From Cryobacterium inferilacus (GTDB taxonomy: Bacteria; Actinomycetota; Actinomycetes; Actinomycetales; Microbacteriaceae): a stretch of DNA of 64,000 nt. Every line of letters begins with the position of its first letter. Positions within the stretch are counted from its first letter, which is position 1. Made by a program: the position numbers and the translations under genes. Where the stretch lies: the NCBI RefSeq assembly GCF_019599185.1, contig NZ_JAIEUL010000005.1, forward strand, positions 146,659 to 210,658, written 5' to 3'. Shown piece after piece: positions 1 through 8,424 of this stretch. The notes under the pieces are model-generated. The model was not told the DNA's origin, ran no database searches, and saw nothing but the letters and a program-made list of their open reading frames with translations.

Positions 1-1
1 C

Positions 2-586
2 TGGCACTACCAGAGCGCCGCATACGGCTATCACGTCGGGCTCGTCACGCCGCATCCGTACCAGGCGAACCCGCTCACCTGGCTGTTCCTGACCCGGCCG
101 ACCAGCATGTACTACCAGGGCAGCTCGCTCGGCGAGAACGGATGCGCGTACGCGACCTGCTCGGAGGCCATCACCGGCATCGCCAATCCGATCATCTGGT
201 GGGCGGCGACCGCAGCCATCCCCTATCTGGTCTACCGTCTCGTGCGCTACCGCGAGTGGCGCGTCGGGCTGATCCTGGTGGGCATGGTCGCCGGTTACCT
301 GCCCTGGCTGGCGTACCTGAACCGCACCGTCTTCCAGTTCTACACGATCGCCTTCCAGCCCTACCTGATCCTCGGACTCACCCTGGTGATCGGGCTGTTG
401 CTGGGTATCGGCGGGCGCGCGCCTCGCGCCGAAACCGGCGAGGGCTCCACCGTCGGGCTCATCGTCGTCGTGGCGTTTCTGAGCATTGCCACCCTGGTGA
501 GCGCCTTCTTCCTGCCGCTGTGGACCGGCACCCAGGTACCGTTCGCCTTCTGGCAGATGCACATCTGGCTGCCGAGCTGGCGCTGA
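2..586 (+). CDS. Protein O-mannosyltransferase, C-terminal part (partial)
   Basis: The reading frame is open from the left edge and ends at TGA 584-586, leaving the last 194 residues. The fragment starts with a soluble stretch rich in W, Y, H and P, including the HPYQANPLTWLFLTRPTS region, followed by about four hydrophobic segments. This is the layout of the C-terminal four-TM domain of dolichyl/polyprenyl-phosphate-mannose protein mannosyltransferases (actinobacterial Pmt, GT39). These enzymes transfer mannose from a polyprenyl carrier to Ser/Thr of proteins crossing the membrane. The catalytic N-terminal region lies outside the window, so activity cannot be judged. The next gene is 190 bases away and probably independent. 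Confidence 0.8.
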   Translation, partial: WHYQSAAYGYHVGLVTPHPYQANPLTWLFLTRPTSMYYQGSSLGENGCAYATCSEAITGIANPIIWWAATAAIPYLVYRLVRYREWRVGLILVGMVAGYLPWLAYLNRTVFQFYTIAFQPYLILGLTLVIGLLLGIGGRAPRAETGEGSTVGLIVVVAFLSIATLVSAFFLPLWTGTQVPFAFWQMHIWLPSWR

Positions 587-776
587 CCAGCACTTTCGCT
601 AATATTGCAGGGCGTGCATACATTCCGATATATGCTGAAATTGGAATACATCCCCTGTTAAAGGGGTGTGAATTCCCGGCGAAATCGGGGCCGCGACCCG
701 TAGGATATCCGTTATCTGCTTGACGAGTGTTTGCTCTACAACCGACTGAGAAGTCCAGATACAAACCAAAGGCCTC

Positions 777-1877
777 ATGTCGGAAGCATCTGCCGCACCC
801 ACGGTGCGTATTGTCCGCACTCGCAAGGGTGGCGACTCCAAGAACCCCACCACCGAGTACTCCGCTCTGCTGCACACCGTGCGCAACCTCGGGTTGCTCG
901 GCCGCCGCACCGGCTTCTACTGGGGTGTCTTCGCCGCCCTCGTGCTGATCACGGTCGGCCTCGGCGTCGGCTTCGTGCTGCTCGGTGACTCCTGGTACCA
1001 GCTGATCATCGCCGGCGTGCTCGGCATCATCCTCACCCAGTTCGCCTTCCTCGCCCACGAGGCCTCGCACCGTCAGGTCTTCGAGTCCGGGCCCGCCAAC
1101 GACCGGGCCGGCCGCATCCTCGCCAACCTCTTCGTGGGCATCAGCTACGCCTGGTGGATGACCAAGCACAGCCGGCACCACGCCAACCCGAACGTCGTGG
1201 GCAAGGACCCCGACATCGAGCCCGACGTGATCCGCTTCAATGAGAAGGACGCCGCCGAGGTCAACTGGCTCACCTCCTTCATCACCCGCAAGCAGGGCTA
1301 CCTCTTCTTCCCGCTGCTCACCCTCGAGGGCATCAACCTGCACATCCACGGCTTCAAGACCGTGTTCGGCAAGGGCAAGGTCGACAAGCGCTGGCTCGAG
1401 ATCACCATGCTCACCAGCCGCATCGTGCTCTACTTCGCCGTGATCTTCTACTTCCTGCCGCTGGGCATGGCGTTCGCCTTCATCGGCGTGCAGATGGCCG
1501 TCTTCGGTGTCTACATGGGCGCCTCGTTCGCGCCCAACCACAAGGGCATGCCGCAGCTGCCGCACGAGAGCAAGGTCGACTTCCTCCGTCGCCAGGTGCT
1601 CACGTCGCGCAACATCCGCGGCGGCACCCTGATGGACACCTTCATGGGCGGCCTCAACTACCAGGTCGAACACCACCTGTTCCCGAACATGGCCCGCCCG
1701 CACCTGAAGAAGGCGCAGGAGATCACCAAGGAATACTGCCAGTCGAACAAGATCCTCTACACCGAGACCGGCCTGTTCGAGTCCTACGGCATCGTCGTCG
1801 CCTACCTCAACAAGGTGGGCCTGGCCGCACGTGACCCGTTCGACTGCCCGATGGTGCAGCGCTTCCACCACCGCTGA
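777..1877 (+). CDS. Membrane fatty-acid desaturase
   Basis: This 366-residue protein is a di-iron membrane desaturase of the COG3239 type. All three histidine boxes are present: HEASH at 94-98, HSRHH at 131-135 and QVEHH at 296-300. A further conserved NHKG lies near 254-257. Hydrophobic pairs at about 50-90 and 205-250 place the boxes on the cytoplasmic side. It would insert a double bond into an acyl chain of membrane lipid or acyl-CoA, which fits membrane fluidity control in a cold-living actinobacterium. No cytochrome b5 domain is fused, so electrons must come from a separate donor. ATG 777 follows an A-rich leader without a strong Shine-Dalgarno sequence. A hairpin terminator follows the stop. 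Confidence 0.93.
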   Translation: MSEASAAPTVRIVRTRKGGDSKNPTTEYSALLHTVRNLGLLGRRTGFYWGVFAALVLITVGLGVGFVLLGDSWYQLIIAGVLGIILTQFAFLAHEASHRQVFESGPANDRAGRILANLFVGISYAWWMTKHSRHHANPNVVGKDPDIEPDVIRFNEKDAAEVNWLTSFITRKQGYLFFPLLTLEGINLHIHGFKTVFGKGKVDKRWLEITMLTSRIVLYFAVIFYFLPLGMAFAFIGVQMAVFGVYMGASFAPNHKGMPQLPHESKVDFLRRQVLTSRNIRGGTLMDTFMGGLNYQVEHHLFPNMARPHLKKAQEITKEYCQSNKILYTETGLFESYGIVVAYLNKVGLAARDPFDCPMVQRFHHR

Positions 1878-1901
1878 CGACAGTCCGCGAACCAAGAGTT
1901 C

Positions 1902-1930
1902 AGCCCCTTCCCGTCTCACGGGAGGGGGCT
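1902..1930 (+). terminator. Rho-independent terminator after the desaturase gene
   Basis: A 13-base stem (1902-1914 with 1918-1930, one G-T pair) closes a 3-base loop and is followed by TTCC. It lies 24 bases after the desaturase stop. Confidence 0.8.
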
Positions 1931-1956
1931 TTCCTCGTGGTGCTCGGCCCGATGGG

Positions 1957-1962
1957 TAGGGT
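1957..1962 (+). promoter_or_regulatory. -10 element (TAGGGT) for the YeiH-type gene
   Basis: TAGGGT ends 7 bases before GTG 1970. The same hexamer and spacing precede the start at 30326. This supports GTG 1970 over the upstream GTG 1937, which lies in the terminator tail. Confidence 0.5.
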
Positions 1963-1969
1963 TTACCCC

Positions 1970-3013
1970 GTGTGGATTCTGGGAGTTGCGGTGGCGGGGC
2001 TGGCCGCGCTGGTGGCGTGGGGGGTGAGCACCGCCGTACCCGCCGTGCCGTTGTTGACCGTGGCCGTGCTGCTGGGCATCATCGTGGGTCAGCTGCACGT
2101 GCTGCGGCCCGCACTGGCCGGCCCGTTGCAGCCCGGCCTCAGCGTCGCCGCCCACCGACTGATGCGTCTGGGGGTGGTGCTGCTCGGTCTCAAGCTCAGC
2201 CTGGTCGACATCATCGGGCTGGGCTGGGTGACCATCACCAGCACGGTGCTGATCGTACTGCTCACCTTCTTCGGCACCCTGTGGCTCGGCCGCCTCGTGG
2301 GCCTGCCCGGGCATGAGCCGCTGCTGATCGCCACCGGCTTCGCCATCTGCGGCGCCTCCGCCATCGGCGCCATGAGCGCGACGATCAACGCGAAAGACCG
2401 GGAAACCGCCACGCCGGTGGCGCTGGTGACCCTCTGCGGCACCCTCGCCATCGGTGTGCTGCCGCTGCTCTGGCATCCGTTGGGCCTGACGGACCTGCAG
2501 TTCGGCCATTGGGTGGGTGCAGGGGTGCACGATGTGGGCCAGGTCGTCGCAACGGCGCAGATCGCCGGATCGGCGGCACTCGCCGTGGCCGTGGTGGTCA
2601 AGCTCACCCGGGTGTTGATGCTCGCACCCATCGTGGCCGGCGTAGCGGTGTACGAGCGCCGGCGCGAGCTCGCCATGGTCGGCGCATCCGCCTCGGCCGG
2701 TGTTGCCGGTGCCGAGAGCGGCTCCGCCGCCGCTCCCCCGGCGACCGTGCAGCACCGCCCGCCGGTGATCCCCCTGTTCGTGGCCGGATTCCTGGCGATG
2801 GTGCTGGTGCGCACGTTCATTCCGCTGCCGGCAACGGTGCTCGATGCGGCCGACCTGGTGCAGACGGTGCTGCTGGCCATGGCCCTGTTCGGCCTGGGCA
2901 CCGCGGTGCGGCTGGGCGAGCTCGTGCGCACCGGCGGGCGGGCGCTGGGCGTCGGCCTCACCTCCTGGCTGCTCATCGCCGTTCTGGCGCTGGCCGCCGT
3001 GTTCATCAGCTGA
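1970..3013 (+). CDS. YeiH family (UPF0324) membrane transporter
   Basis: The 347-residue hydrophobic protein has about ten membrane segments and the family signatures GFAICGASAI and HDVGQVVATA. YeiH/UPF0324 proteins are annotated as putative sulfate exporters; the substrate is not established for most members. GTG 1970 is chosen because a TAGGGT hexamer lies 7 bases upstream and the length then matches the usual 340-350 residues. GTG 1937 and ATG 1952 are in-frame alternatives. The charged cytoplasmic loop after about residue 225 carries an Ala/Gly/Ser-rich stretch that looks variable. Confidence 0.88.
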   Translation: MWILGVAVAGLAALVAWGVSTAVPAVPLLTVAVLLGIIVGQLHVLRPALAGPLQPGLSVAAHRLMRLGVVLLGLKLSLVDIIGLGWVTITSTVLIVLLTFFGTLWLGRLVGLPGHEPLLIATGFAICGASAIGAMSATINAKDRETATPVALVTLCGTLAIGVLPLLWHPLGLTDLQFGHWVGAGVHDVGQVVATAQIAGSAALAVAVVVKLTRVLMLAPIVAGVAVYERRRELAMVGASASAGVAGAESGSAAAPPATVQHRPPVIPLFVAGFLAMVLVRTFIPLPATVLDAADLVQTVLLAMALFGLGTAVRLGELVRTGGRALGVGLTSWLLIAVLALAAVFIS

Positions 3014-3091
3014 CAGGCTGACGCAACGAGGTCGCTCGAGGAGGGCCGTATGTATATTCAGCCATGACAATCAGTGGGGGGATCACTCAAG

Positions 3092-3358
3092 ATGCAGAGA
3101 AAAATGAGTTTGGGCATTGCCGCATGGATTGCAGTCGTCAGTCTCATTGTTCTTTTCTTGGTTGTCACGCTCTTCACCGCTGCGATAAACGCCACAATCC
3201 TCGTCGATCAAGTTCCGGGAGGCGATGCCGGGTTGGCGACCACGCCGGCACTCGACACGGCCTACCGGACCATCAGCTGGTCGTTCCCGGCTCTTATCGG
3301 TGTCGTCACCATCGGGGTTGTCGTACCACTCATCGTCAATTTCAGACGTCGCAAGTAG
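3092..3358 (+). CDS. Small two-TM membrane protein, function unknown
   Basis: The 88-residue product has hydrophobic spans at about 9-35 and 62-82, with a polar loop between and a basic FRRRK end. No family was recognised. ATG 3092 follows a GGGGG run at 3076-3080; GTG 3074 and ATG 3104 are alternatives. The upstream region is AT-richer than its surroundings (TATATT near 3053) and the first third of the gene has more A/T-ending codons than its neighbours. This hints at a weakly expressed or recently acquired gene. It stands alone between the YeiH gene and metY. Confidence 0.6.
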   Translation: MQRKMSLGIAAWIAVVSLIVLFLVVTLFTAAINATILVDQVPGGDAGLATTPALDTAYRTISWSFPALIGVVTIGVVVPLIVNFRRRK

Positions 3359-3419
3359 ATACACCCGAGTCATGTGGCGCTCTGTTACGCCGCCCGCTCT
3401 GGGGTCGTCGGCGGGCCGG

Positions 3420-3425
3420 TAGCGT
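3420..3425 (+). promoter_or_regulatory. -10 element (TAGCGT) for metY
   Basis: TAGCGT ends 6 bases before ATG 3432. This spacing implies transcription starting at or next to the start codon. Confidence 0.5.
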
Positions 3426-3431
3426 ACTGGC

Positions 3432-4730
3432 ATGGCAGATCGCGAGTACGGCTTCACCACCAGGGCAATCCACGCCGGGAACATCCCCGACGCCGTCACC
3501 GGGGCGCGTGCGCTGCCCATCTACCAGACCAGCGCCTTCGTGTTCGACGACACTGCGGATGCCGCGGCGCGCTTCGCCCTGCAGAAGTACGGCAACGTCT
3601 ACTCCCGGCTGTCCAATCCCACCGTGGCCGCGTTCGAAGAGCGCATCGCCAGCCTGGAGGGCGGCCTGGGCGCCGTCGCCACCGCCTCCGGCCTGGCCGC
3701 GCAGTACATCACCTTCGCCAGCCTCGCCGGCGCCGGTGACCACATCGTCTCCAGCGCCAACCTCTATGGCGGCTCGATCACCCAACTCGACGTGACCCTG
3801 CGCCGGTTCGGTGTGGAGACCACCTTCGTGCAGTCCGCCGACCCGGCCGACTATGCCGCGGCGATCACCGACAAGACCAAGCTGATCTTCGCCGAGACGG
3901 TCGCCAACCCGTCCGGCGAGGTCGCCGACATCGAGGGCCTGGCCGCCGTGGCGCACGCCGCCGGCATTCCGCTGGTGATCGACTCCACCATCGCCACCCC
4001 CTACCTCTGCCGGCCGATCGAGTGGGGCGCGGACATCGTCATCCACTCCGCCACCAAGTTCCTCGGCGGCCACGGCACCACCCTGGGCGGCGTGGTCGTG
4101 GAGAGCGGCCGGTTCAACTGGCACAGCGACAAGTTCCCGCTCTTCGCCGAGCCGGTGCCCAGCTACGGCGGCCTGGAGTGGTCGGGCAACTTCGGCGAGT
4201 ACGCCTTCCTCACCCGCCTCCGCGCCGAGCAGCTGCGCGACATCGGCCCTGTGCTCGCCCCGCACTCCGCGTTCCTGCTCGCCCAGGGCGTGGAAACACT
4301 GCCGTACCGGCTGCAGGCGCACGTGAACAACGCCCGCATAGTGGCCGAATGGCTCGACGCCGACCCGCGCGTCGACTTCGTCAACTGGGCCGGCCTGCCC
4401 AGCCACCCGCACTACGAACGCGGGCTCAAGTACCTGCCCAAGGGTCCGGGCTCGGTGTTCAGCTTCGGTGTGAAGGGCGGCCGCGACGCCGGCCGCACCT
4501 TCATCGAGTCCGTCGACCTGGCCAGCCACCTGGCCAACATCGGCGACGCCAAGACCCTGGTCATCCACCCGGCCTCCACCACGCACGCCCAGCTCAGTGA
4601 GCAGCAGCTCGTCGACGCCGGCGTGCTGGCCGGCCTGGTGCGCATCAGCGTGGGCATCGAGGATGTCGACGACATCATCTACGACCTCGACCAGGCGCTC
4701 AGCCAGGCCTCCGCAGGAGCTGCAGCATGA
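3432..4730 (+). CDS. metY: O-acetylhomoserine sulfhydrylase (MetY)
   Basis: This 432-residue PLP enzyme of the Cys/Met metabolism family converts O-acetylhomoserine plus sulfide to homocysteine. The PLP lysine is K209 in SATKFLGGHG, and the cofactor-binding YSRLSNPT region is at about 57-64. The length and the VFDDT/LYGGS motifs fit MetY rather than the shorter cystathionine enzymes. Its TGA overlaps the next ATG in ATGA, so it is translationally coupled to a CoA-binding protein. No metX (homoserine acetyltransferase) gene is adjacent. The start is supported by the TAGCGT hexamer just upstream. Confidence 0.95.
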   Translation: MADREYGFTTRAIHAGNIPDAVTGARALPIYQTSAFVFDDTADAAARFALQKYGNVYSRLSNPTVAAFEERIASLEGGLGAVATASGLAAQYITFASLAGAGDHIVSSANLYGGSITQLDVTLRRFGVETTFVQSADPADYAAAITDKTKLIFAETVANPSGEVADIEGLAAVAHAAGIPLVIDSTIATPYLCRPIEWGADIVIHSATKFLGGHGTTLGGVVVESGRFNWHSDKFPLFAEPVPSYGGLEWSGNFGEYAFLTRLRAEQLRDIGPVLAPHSAFLLAQGVETLPYRLQAHVNNARIVAEWLDADPRVDFVNWAGLPSHPHYERGLKYLPKGPGSVFSFGVKGGRDAGRTFIESVDLASHLANIGDAKTLVIHPASTTHAQLSEQQLVDAGVLAGLVRISVGIEDVDDIIYDLDQALSQASAGAAA

Positions 4731-5296
4731 CCGCCGCCACCGAAACCGTCCAGCTCACCAACGGCCTGAGCTGCAGTGTTCCCACCAACTCCCCGCTGGC
4801 CAAATTGTTGCGCACCCAGCGCACCTGGGAGGGTCCGGACGCCAAGGCGCGGCTGGGCATCCTGCGCCGGGCGAAGTCGATCGCGATCGTCGGCGCCTCC
4901 CCCAACCCGGCCCGCTCCAGCTACTTCGTGGGCACCTACCTGCAGCAGTCGAGCGACTACCGGGTCTACTTCGTCAACCCCCGCGCCGACACCATCCTCG
5001 GCGAGAAGGCCTACCCCGATCTGGCGTCGCTGCCGGAGGTACCCGACATCGTCGACGTCTTCCGCAAGGCGTCCGACATCCCGTCCGTGATCGACGACGC
5101 CATCGCGGTGGGGGCGAAAACCGTGTGGGTGCAGCTGGGTATCTGGAACCAGGAGGCCGCGGAGTACGGCGAGTCGAAGGGCCTCACCATCGTGATGGAC
5201 CGCTGCATCAAGATCGAGCATGCCCGGTTCCACGGCGGGCTGCACCTGCTCGGCTTCGACACCGGGCAGATCACCGCCCGCAAGACCATCCGCTAG
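4727..5296 (+). CDS. CoA-binding protein (YccU-like)
   Basis: The 189-residue protein carries a CoA-binding Rossmann domain: SIAIVGASPNPARSS at about 47-61, then a YFVNPRA strand and a WVQLGIWN segment. YccU-type proteins bind CoA through this fold; their cellular role is poorly known. The start overlaps the metY stop by 4 bases, so the two proteins should be made together. This links it by context to methionine/sulfur metabolism. An extra N-terminal 40 residues precede the domain. No terminator was seen after the gene. Confidence 0.85.
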   Translation: MTAATETVQLTNGLSCSVPTNSPLAKLLRTQRTWEGPDAKARLGILRRAKSIAIVGASPNPARSSYFVGTYLQQSSDYRVYFVNPRADTILGEKAYPDLASLPEVPDIVDVFRKASDIPSVIDDAIAVGAKTVWVQLGIWNQEAAEYGESKGLTIVMDRCIKIEHARFHGGLHLLGFDTGQITARKTIR

Positions 5297-5330
5297 TCTT
5301 TCCCGCACGGCCGCCCGTTAGCCGCGCGCG

Positions 5331-5336
5331 TACGAT
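5331..5336 (+). promoter_or_regulatory. -10 element (TACGAT) for sdaA
   Basis: TACGAT ends 6 bases before GTG 5343. It supports this GTG as the start despite the lack of a Shine-Dalgarno sequence. Confidence 0.5.
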
Positions 5337-5342
5337 GGGCAG

Positions 5343-6719
5343 GTGACAGCGTACGTTTCGGCTCTCGACCTCTTCTCCATCGGAATCGGTCCATCCAGTT
5401 CCCACACGGTCGGCCCGATGCGTGCCGCCCTCGCCTTCGCCGAGAGCCTGGCCAGCAGCGGCCGCCTCACCGAGGTGGTGCGCATCCGTTGCTCACTGTT
5501 CGGCTCGCTCGGCTCGACGGGCCTCGGCCACGGCACCCCCGACGCGATCCTGGCCGGCCTGGCGGGGCTTCGGCCGGAGGCGTGCGACCCCGACGACGTG
5601 CGCAATCGTTGGGCGGGCCATGTCGACGGCGACTCTCTGCTGCTGAACAGCACGCACGCGGTGTCGCTGCAACAGAGCGACGTGGTCTTCGAACCTCGTA
5701 CCCGGCTGCCCGGGCACCCCAACGCGATGACGCTCACGGCATGGGGCACCGACGACACCGTCCCCGTGCTCGAGGAGACCTATTACTCGATTGGCGGTGG
5801 CTTCATCCGCCGCGACGGCGACCCGGTGCGCCCCGCCGCACGGGCCGCACAGCCGATGCCGTATGCGTCCAGCGCCGCCCTGTTGGCGCTCTGCGATGAG
5901 CACGGCATCGGCATCTGTGATGTCGCCCGCGCCAACGAGGAAGCCCTGCACGGCAGGGAGGGACTCGACGCCGGACTCGACGCGATCTGGGCCGCCATGC
6001 ACGCCTGCGTTGAGGCGGGGCTGCACGTGGATGGCATCCTGCCGGGCGGCCTGCGGGTCAAGCGGCGAGCCTCCGCCATCCGTATGCAGCTGGAAGAATA
6101 TGACGGTCTGCCGCAGCGGGAAAGAGATACCTCCACCGAGTGGTTGCACGCCTTCGCCCTCGCGGTGAACGAGGAGAACGCCTCCGGCGGTCGTGTCGTC
6201 ACTGCGCCCACCAACGGGGCCGCCGGTATCATCCCCGCTGTCGCGCATTACTATCTCCGGTTCGTCCCGGGTGCGGATGCGGCCGGCATCCGTCGGTTCC
6301 TGCTCACCGCGGTGGCGATCGGGTCGCTGGTCAAGGCGAACGCGTCCATCTCGGGTGCGGAGGGGGGCTGCCAGGCCGAGGTCGGCTCGGCCTGCGCCAT
6401 GGCCGCAGGGGCGCTCTGCGCTGTGCTCGGCGGCACCCCGCGTCAGGTGGAGAACGCCGCGGAGATCGCGATGGAGCATCACCTCGGTCTGACCTGCGAC
6501 CCGGTCGGTGGCCTGGTGCAGGTGCCCTGCATCGAGCGCAACGCGATCGCCGCGTCGACGGCGGTGTCGGCGGCCCGCCTGGCCCTGCACGGCGACGGCA
6601 CCCACCTGGTGTCACTGGACACCGTGATCGAGACCATGCGCCAGACCGGTCTGGACATGATGACCAAGTACAAGGAAACCAGTGAGGGCGGCCTGGCGGT
6701 CAACGTCATCGAGTGCTGA
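5343..6719 (+). CDS. sdaA: L-serine ammonia-lyase (L-serine dehydratase), single chain
   Basis: The 458-residue enzyme deaminates L-serine to pyruvate and ammonia. The N-terminal beta domain starts with the diagnostic [13 protein letters not shown] at about 12-24. The C-terminal alpha domain has [30 protein letters not shown] and [16 protein letters not shown]. Cysteines in these segments are the expected ligands of the oxygen-labile 4Fe-4S cluster. The fused beta-alpha order is typical of actinobacterial and E. coli type II enzymes. It starts at GTG 5343 behind its own -10 element and is probably monocistronic. Confidence 0.95.
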   Translation: MTAYVSALDLFSIGIGPSSSHTVGPMRAALAFAESLASSGRLTEVVRIRCSLFGSLGSTGLGHGTPDAILAGLAGLRPEACDPDDVRNRWAGHVDGDSLLLNSTHAVSLQQSDVVFEPRTRLPGHPNAMTLTAWGTDDTVPVLEETYYSIGGGFIRRDGDPVRPAARAAQPMPYASSAALLALCDEHGIGICDVARANEEALHGREGLDAGLDAIWAAMHACVEAGLHVDGILPGGLRVKRRASAIRMQLEEYDGLPQRERDTSTEWLHAFALAVNEENASGGRVVTAPTNGAAGIIPAVAHYYLRFVPGADAAGIRRFLLTAVAIGSLVKANASISGAEGGCQAEVGSACAMAAGALCAVLGGTPRQVENAAEIAMEHHLGLTCDPVGGLVQVPCIERNAIAASTAVSAARLALHGDGTHLVSLDTVIETMRQTGLDMMTKYKETSEGGLAVNVIEC

Positions 6720-6808
6720 TGGGCGTGACCCGGCACTCGAATGGGGCACACCCCGAGGCACCCGGTAGCGTATGCCCTGACCTAAGCTAGTTTCCCTGGG
6801 GGTACATC

Positions 6809-7324
6809 ATCGACGAATCCACTCGTTCACCGCGCCGTGCTCTGCCACCGCGCCCGTTCACCGTCGCGACGCTCGTTCTCGCCGGGCTCGCCCTCACCGG
6901 ATGCGCCGCCGCACCGGCGCCGGCCGTGACGGAGACCATCGTGATCACGCAAACGCCAACGCCCACACCCACACCCACACCCACAGCCACTCCGACGCCG
7001 ACACCGACGCCCGAGCCGACCCAGGAACCGGTCGTGGAGGATCCGTCCCTCGACCCGAACCCCGAGCTGCCCGCCGAACCCCTCCCCGAGGGCCCCGCGG
7101 TCGACCTCGGCGCCATCCCCGGGGCGCAGGGCGCACCAGTGACCGACGGCACCGGCATGCCGATCAGCTACAAGGTGCTGCCGGGTGACTCGTTCTTCGA
7201 CATCGCCCAGCGCTTCAACGTTCCCATGCAGCAGCTGCTCAAGATGAACCCCAAGGTCGCGGGCATCGGCGAGGACATCTACGAGCGCCAAGTACTCAAC
7301 CTGGACTGGACCAAGACCGGCTGA
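6809..7324 (+). CDS. Secreted lipoprotein with a C-terminal LysM domain (start codon non-standard)
   Basis: The frame encodes a basic n-region (RSPRRAL), a hydrophobic core and a lipobox LTGC with Cys at 6902-6904. A Thr/Pro spacer (TPTPTP repeats, about 6950-7020) and a LysM domain follow (YKVLPGDSFFDIAQRFNVP, about 7169-7310). LysM domains bind peptidoglycan or chitin-like glycans, so this is likely a surface lipoprotein holding onto the wall. The frame is open from 6791 but has no ATG, GTG or TTG before GTG 6926, which would delete the whole signal peptide. ATC 6809, with GGGGG 6 bases upstream (6798-6802), is the best-placed start, giving 171 residues; ATC 6806 or CTG 6842 are alternatives. 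Confidence 0.65.
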   Translation: MDESTRSPRRALPPRPFTVATLVLAGLALTGCAAAPAPAVTETIVITQTPTPTPTPTPTATPTPTPTPEPTQEPVVEDPSLDPNPELPAEPLPEGPAVDLGAIPGAQGAPVTDGTGMPISYKVLPGDSFFDIAQRFNVPMQQLLKMNPKVAGIGEDIYERQVLNLDWTKTG

Positions 7325-7333
7325 CCCGGTGCG

Positions 7334-8401
7334 CTAGCGCGTCGAGGCGTGGATACGTTCGATCAGTTCGATGGTGCGAATCGCGTCGGCGGGGTCGACC
7401 GGTAGCTCTCCGCCCCGAAGCAGTGCGTCGGCCAGGACGGCGTAGAACGCGCTGTAGCTCCCGCGTCTGGTCGGCACGGCCACCGTGGCGCCGTCGACAC
7501 CCAGGCGCCCCCAGCTGGACTCGGGTTCGACGCCGAAGTCCGCGTCCTCCGGGCGTGCGCCGGCCTGGATCGCGTCCTCCTGACCGTCGAGTCCCCACTT
7601 GACGTAGGCGCTGGTGGATCCGAGCACCCGGTAGCGCGGCCCGACCTGGGCCGCGAACTTACTCATCCACAGCTGCGACGACACCCCGGACGCGTGCTGC
7701 AGCGACACGAAGCTGTCATCGTCCGCGGCAGCGTCGGACCGGCGGGTGCGCACGTCTGCGCTCACGGCGCCGTCCAGGTCGGCCACGGGCCCGAACAGCT
7801 GCACGGCCTGGTCGATGAGGTGGGCGCCGAGGTCGAAGAGAATACCGCCGCCGGCGGCCGGCGTCGCCTGCGCCTTCCAGCTGCGGGCAGGGCCCGGCTT
7901 GAAGGACTCGAACCGGGACTCGAACCGGTGGACCTCACCGAGCGCACCCTCGGCCAGGAGGGCCTGCAGGGTGAGGAAGTCGCCGTCCCAGCGCCGGTTC
8001 TGGAACACGGTGATCGGCAGGCCGAGGCTCGCGGCCCGGTTGACCAGTTCCCAGCCCTCCTGCGAGGTGGTGGAGAACGGCTTGTCGATCACCACGGCCA
8101 GTCCGGCATCCAGCGCCGCGTGCGCCAGCGGAACGTGGGTCTCCGGCGGTGTGCCGATGACGACGAGGTCGAGCTCGTCTCGGGCGAACAGCTCCTCAGC
8201 GGTGCCGAGGACCTGCACGTTCGGGTAGGCCGCCTGCGCCGCAGCGGCCCGCTCGGCATTGCCGGTGACGATGACATCGAGGGAGTAGTCGGGGTTGGCC
8301 GCCAGGAACGGCGCGTGGAACACCCGGCCGGAGAGCCCGTAGCCGAGAACCCCGGCACGGATCGGACTGGTCTGGTCGGTGTCGAGCGGTGAAGATGTCA
8401 T
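7334..8401 (-). CDS. Gfo/Idh/MocA family oxidoreductase
   Basis: The 355-residue protein has an N-terminal NAD(P)-binding Rossmann fold, with GVLGYGLSGRVFHAPF at about 18-33. The family signature VVIDKPFSTT is at about 103-112, with K107 the expected catalytic lysine. A C-terminal alpha/beta substrate domain follows. Members oxidise or reduce cyclic sugars, inositols or related carbonyls; the substrate is not clear here, though YvaA-type proteins are the closest match by eye. It is convergent with the LysM gene (9-base gap) and has its own minus-strand -10 element. Confidence 0.9.
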   Translation of the reverse strand: MTSSPLDTDQTSPIRAGVLGYGLSGRVFHAPFLAANPDYSLDVIVTGNAERAAAAQAAYPNVQVLGTAEELFARDELDLVVIGTPPETHVPLAHAALDAGLAVVIDKPFSTTSQEGWELVNRAASLGLPITVFQNRRWDGDFLTLQALLAEGALGEVHRFESRFESFKPGPARSWKAQATPAAGGGILFDLGAHLIDQAVQLFGPVADLDGAVSADVRTRRSDAAADDDSFVSLQHASGVSSQLWMSKFAAQVGPRYRVLGSTSAYVKWGLDGQEDAIQAGARPEDADFGVEPESSWGRLGVDGATVAVPTRRGSYSAFYAVLADALLRGGELPVDPADAIRTIELIERIHASTR

Positions 8402-8407
8402 TGCCCC

Positions 8408-8413
8408 AGGGTA
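8408..8413 (-). promoter_or_regulatory. -10 element (TACCCT) for the Gfo/Idh/MocA gene
   Basis: On the minus strand TACCCT ends 6 bases before the ATG at 8401. Confidence 0.45.
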
Positions 8414-8424
8414 CGCCGTGCCCG

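Noticed and set aside
651..673. Terminator or riboswitch before the desaturase gene
   Set aside because: CCCC/GGGG gives only a four-pair stem, and no known aptamer pattern was recognised in the AT-rich leader.
459..1919. Long open frame opposite the desaturase gene
   Set aside because: It is a GC-driven shadow rich in His, Glu and Arg with no family features; the opposite strand encodes an intact desaturase.
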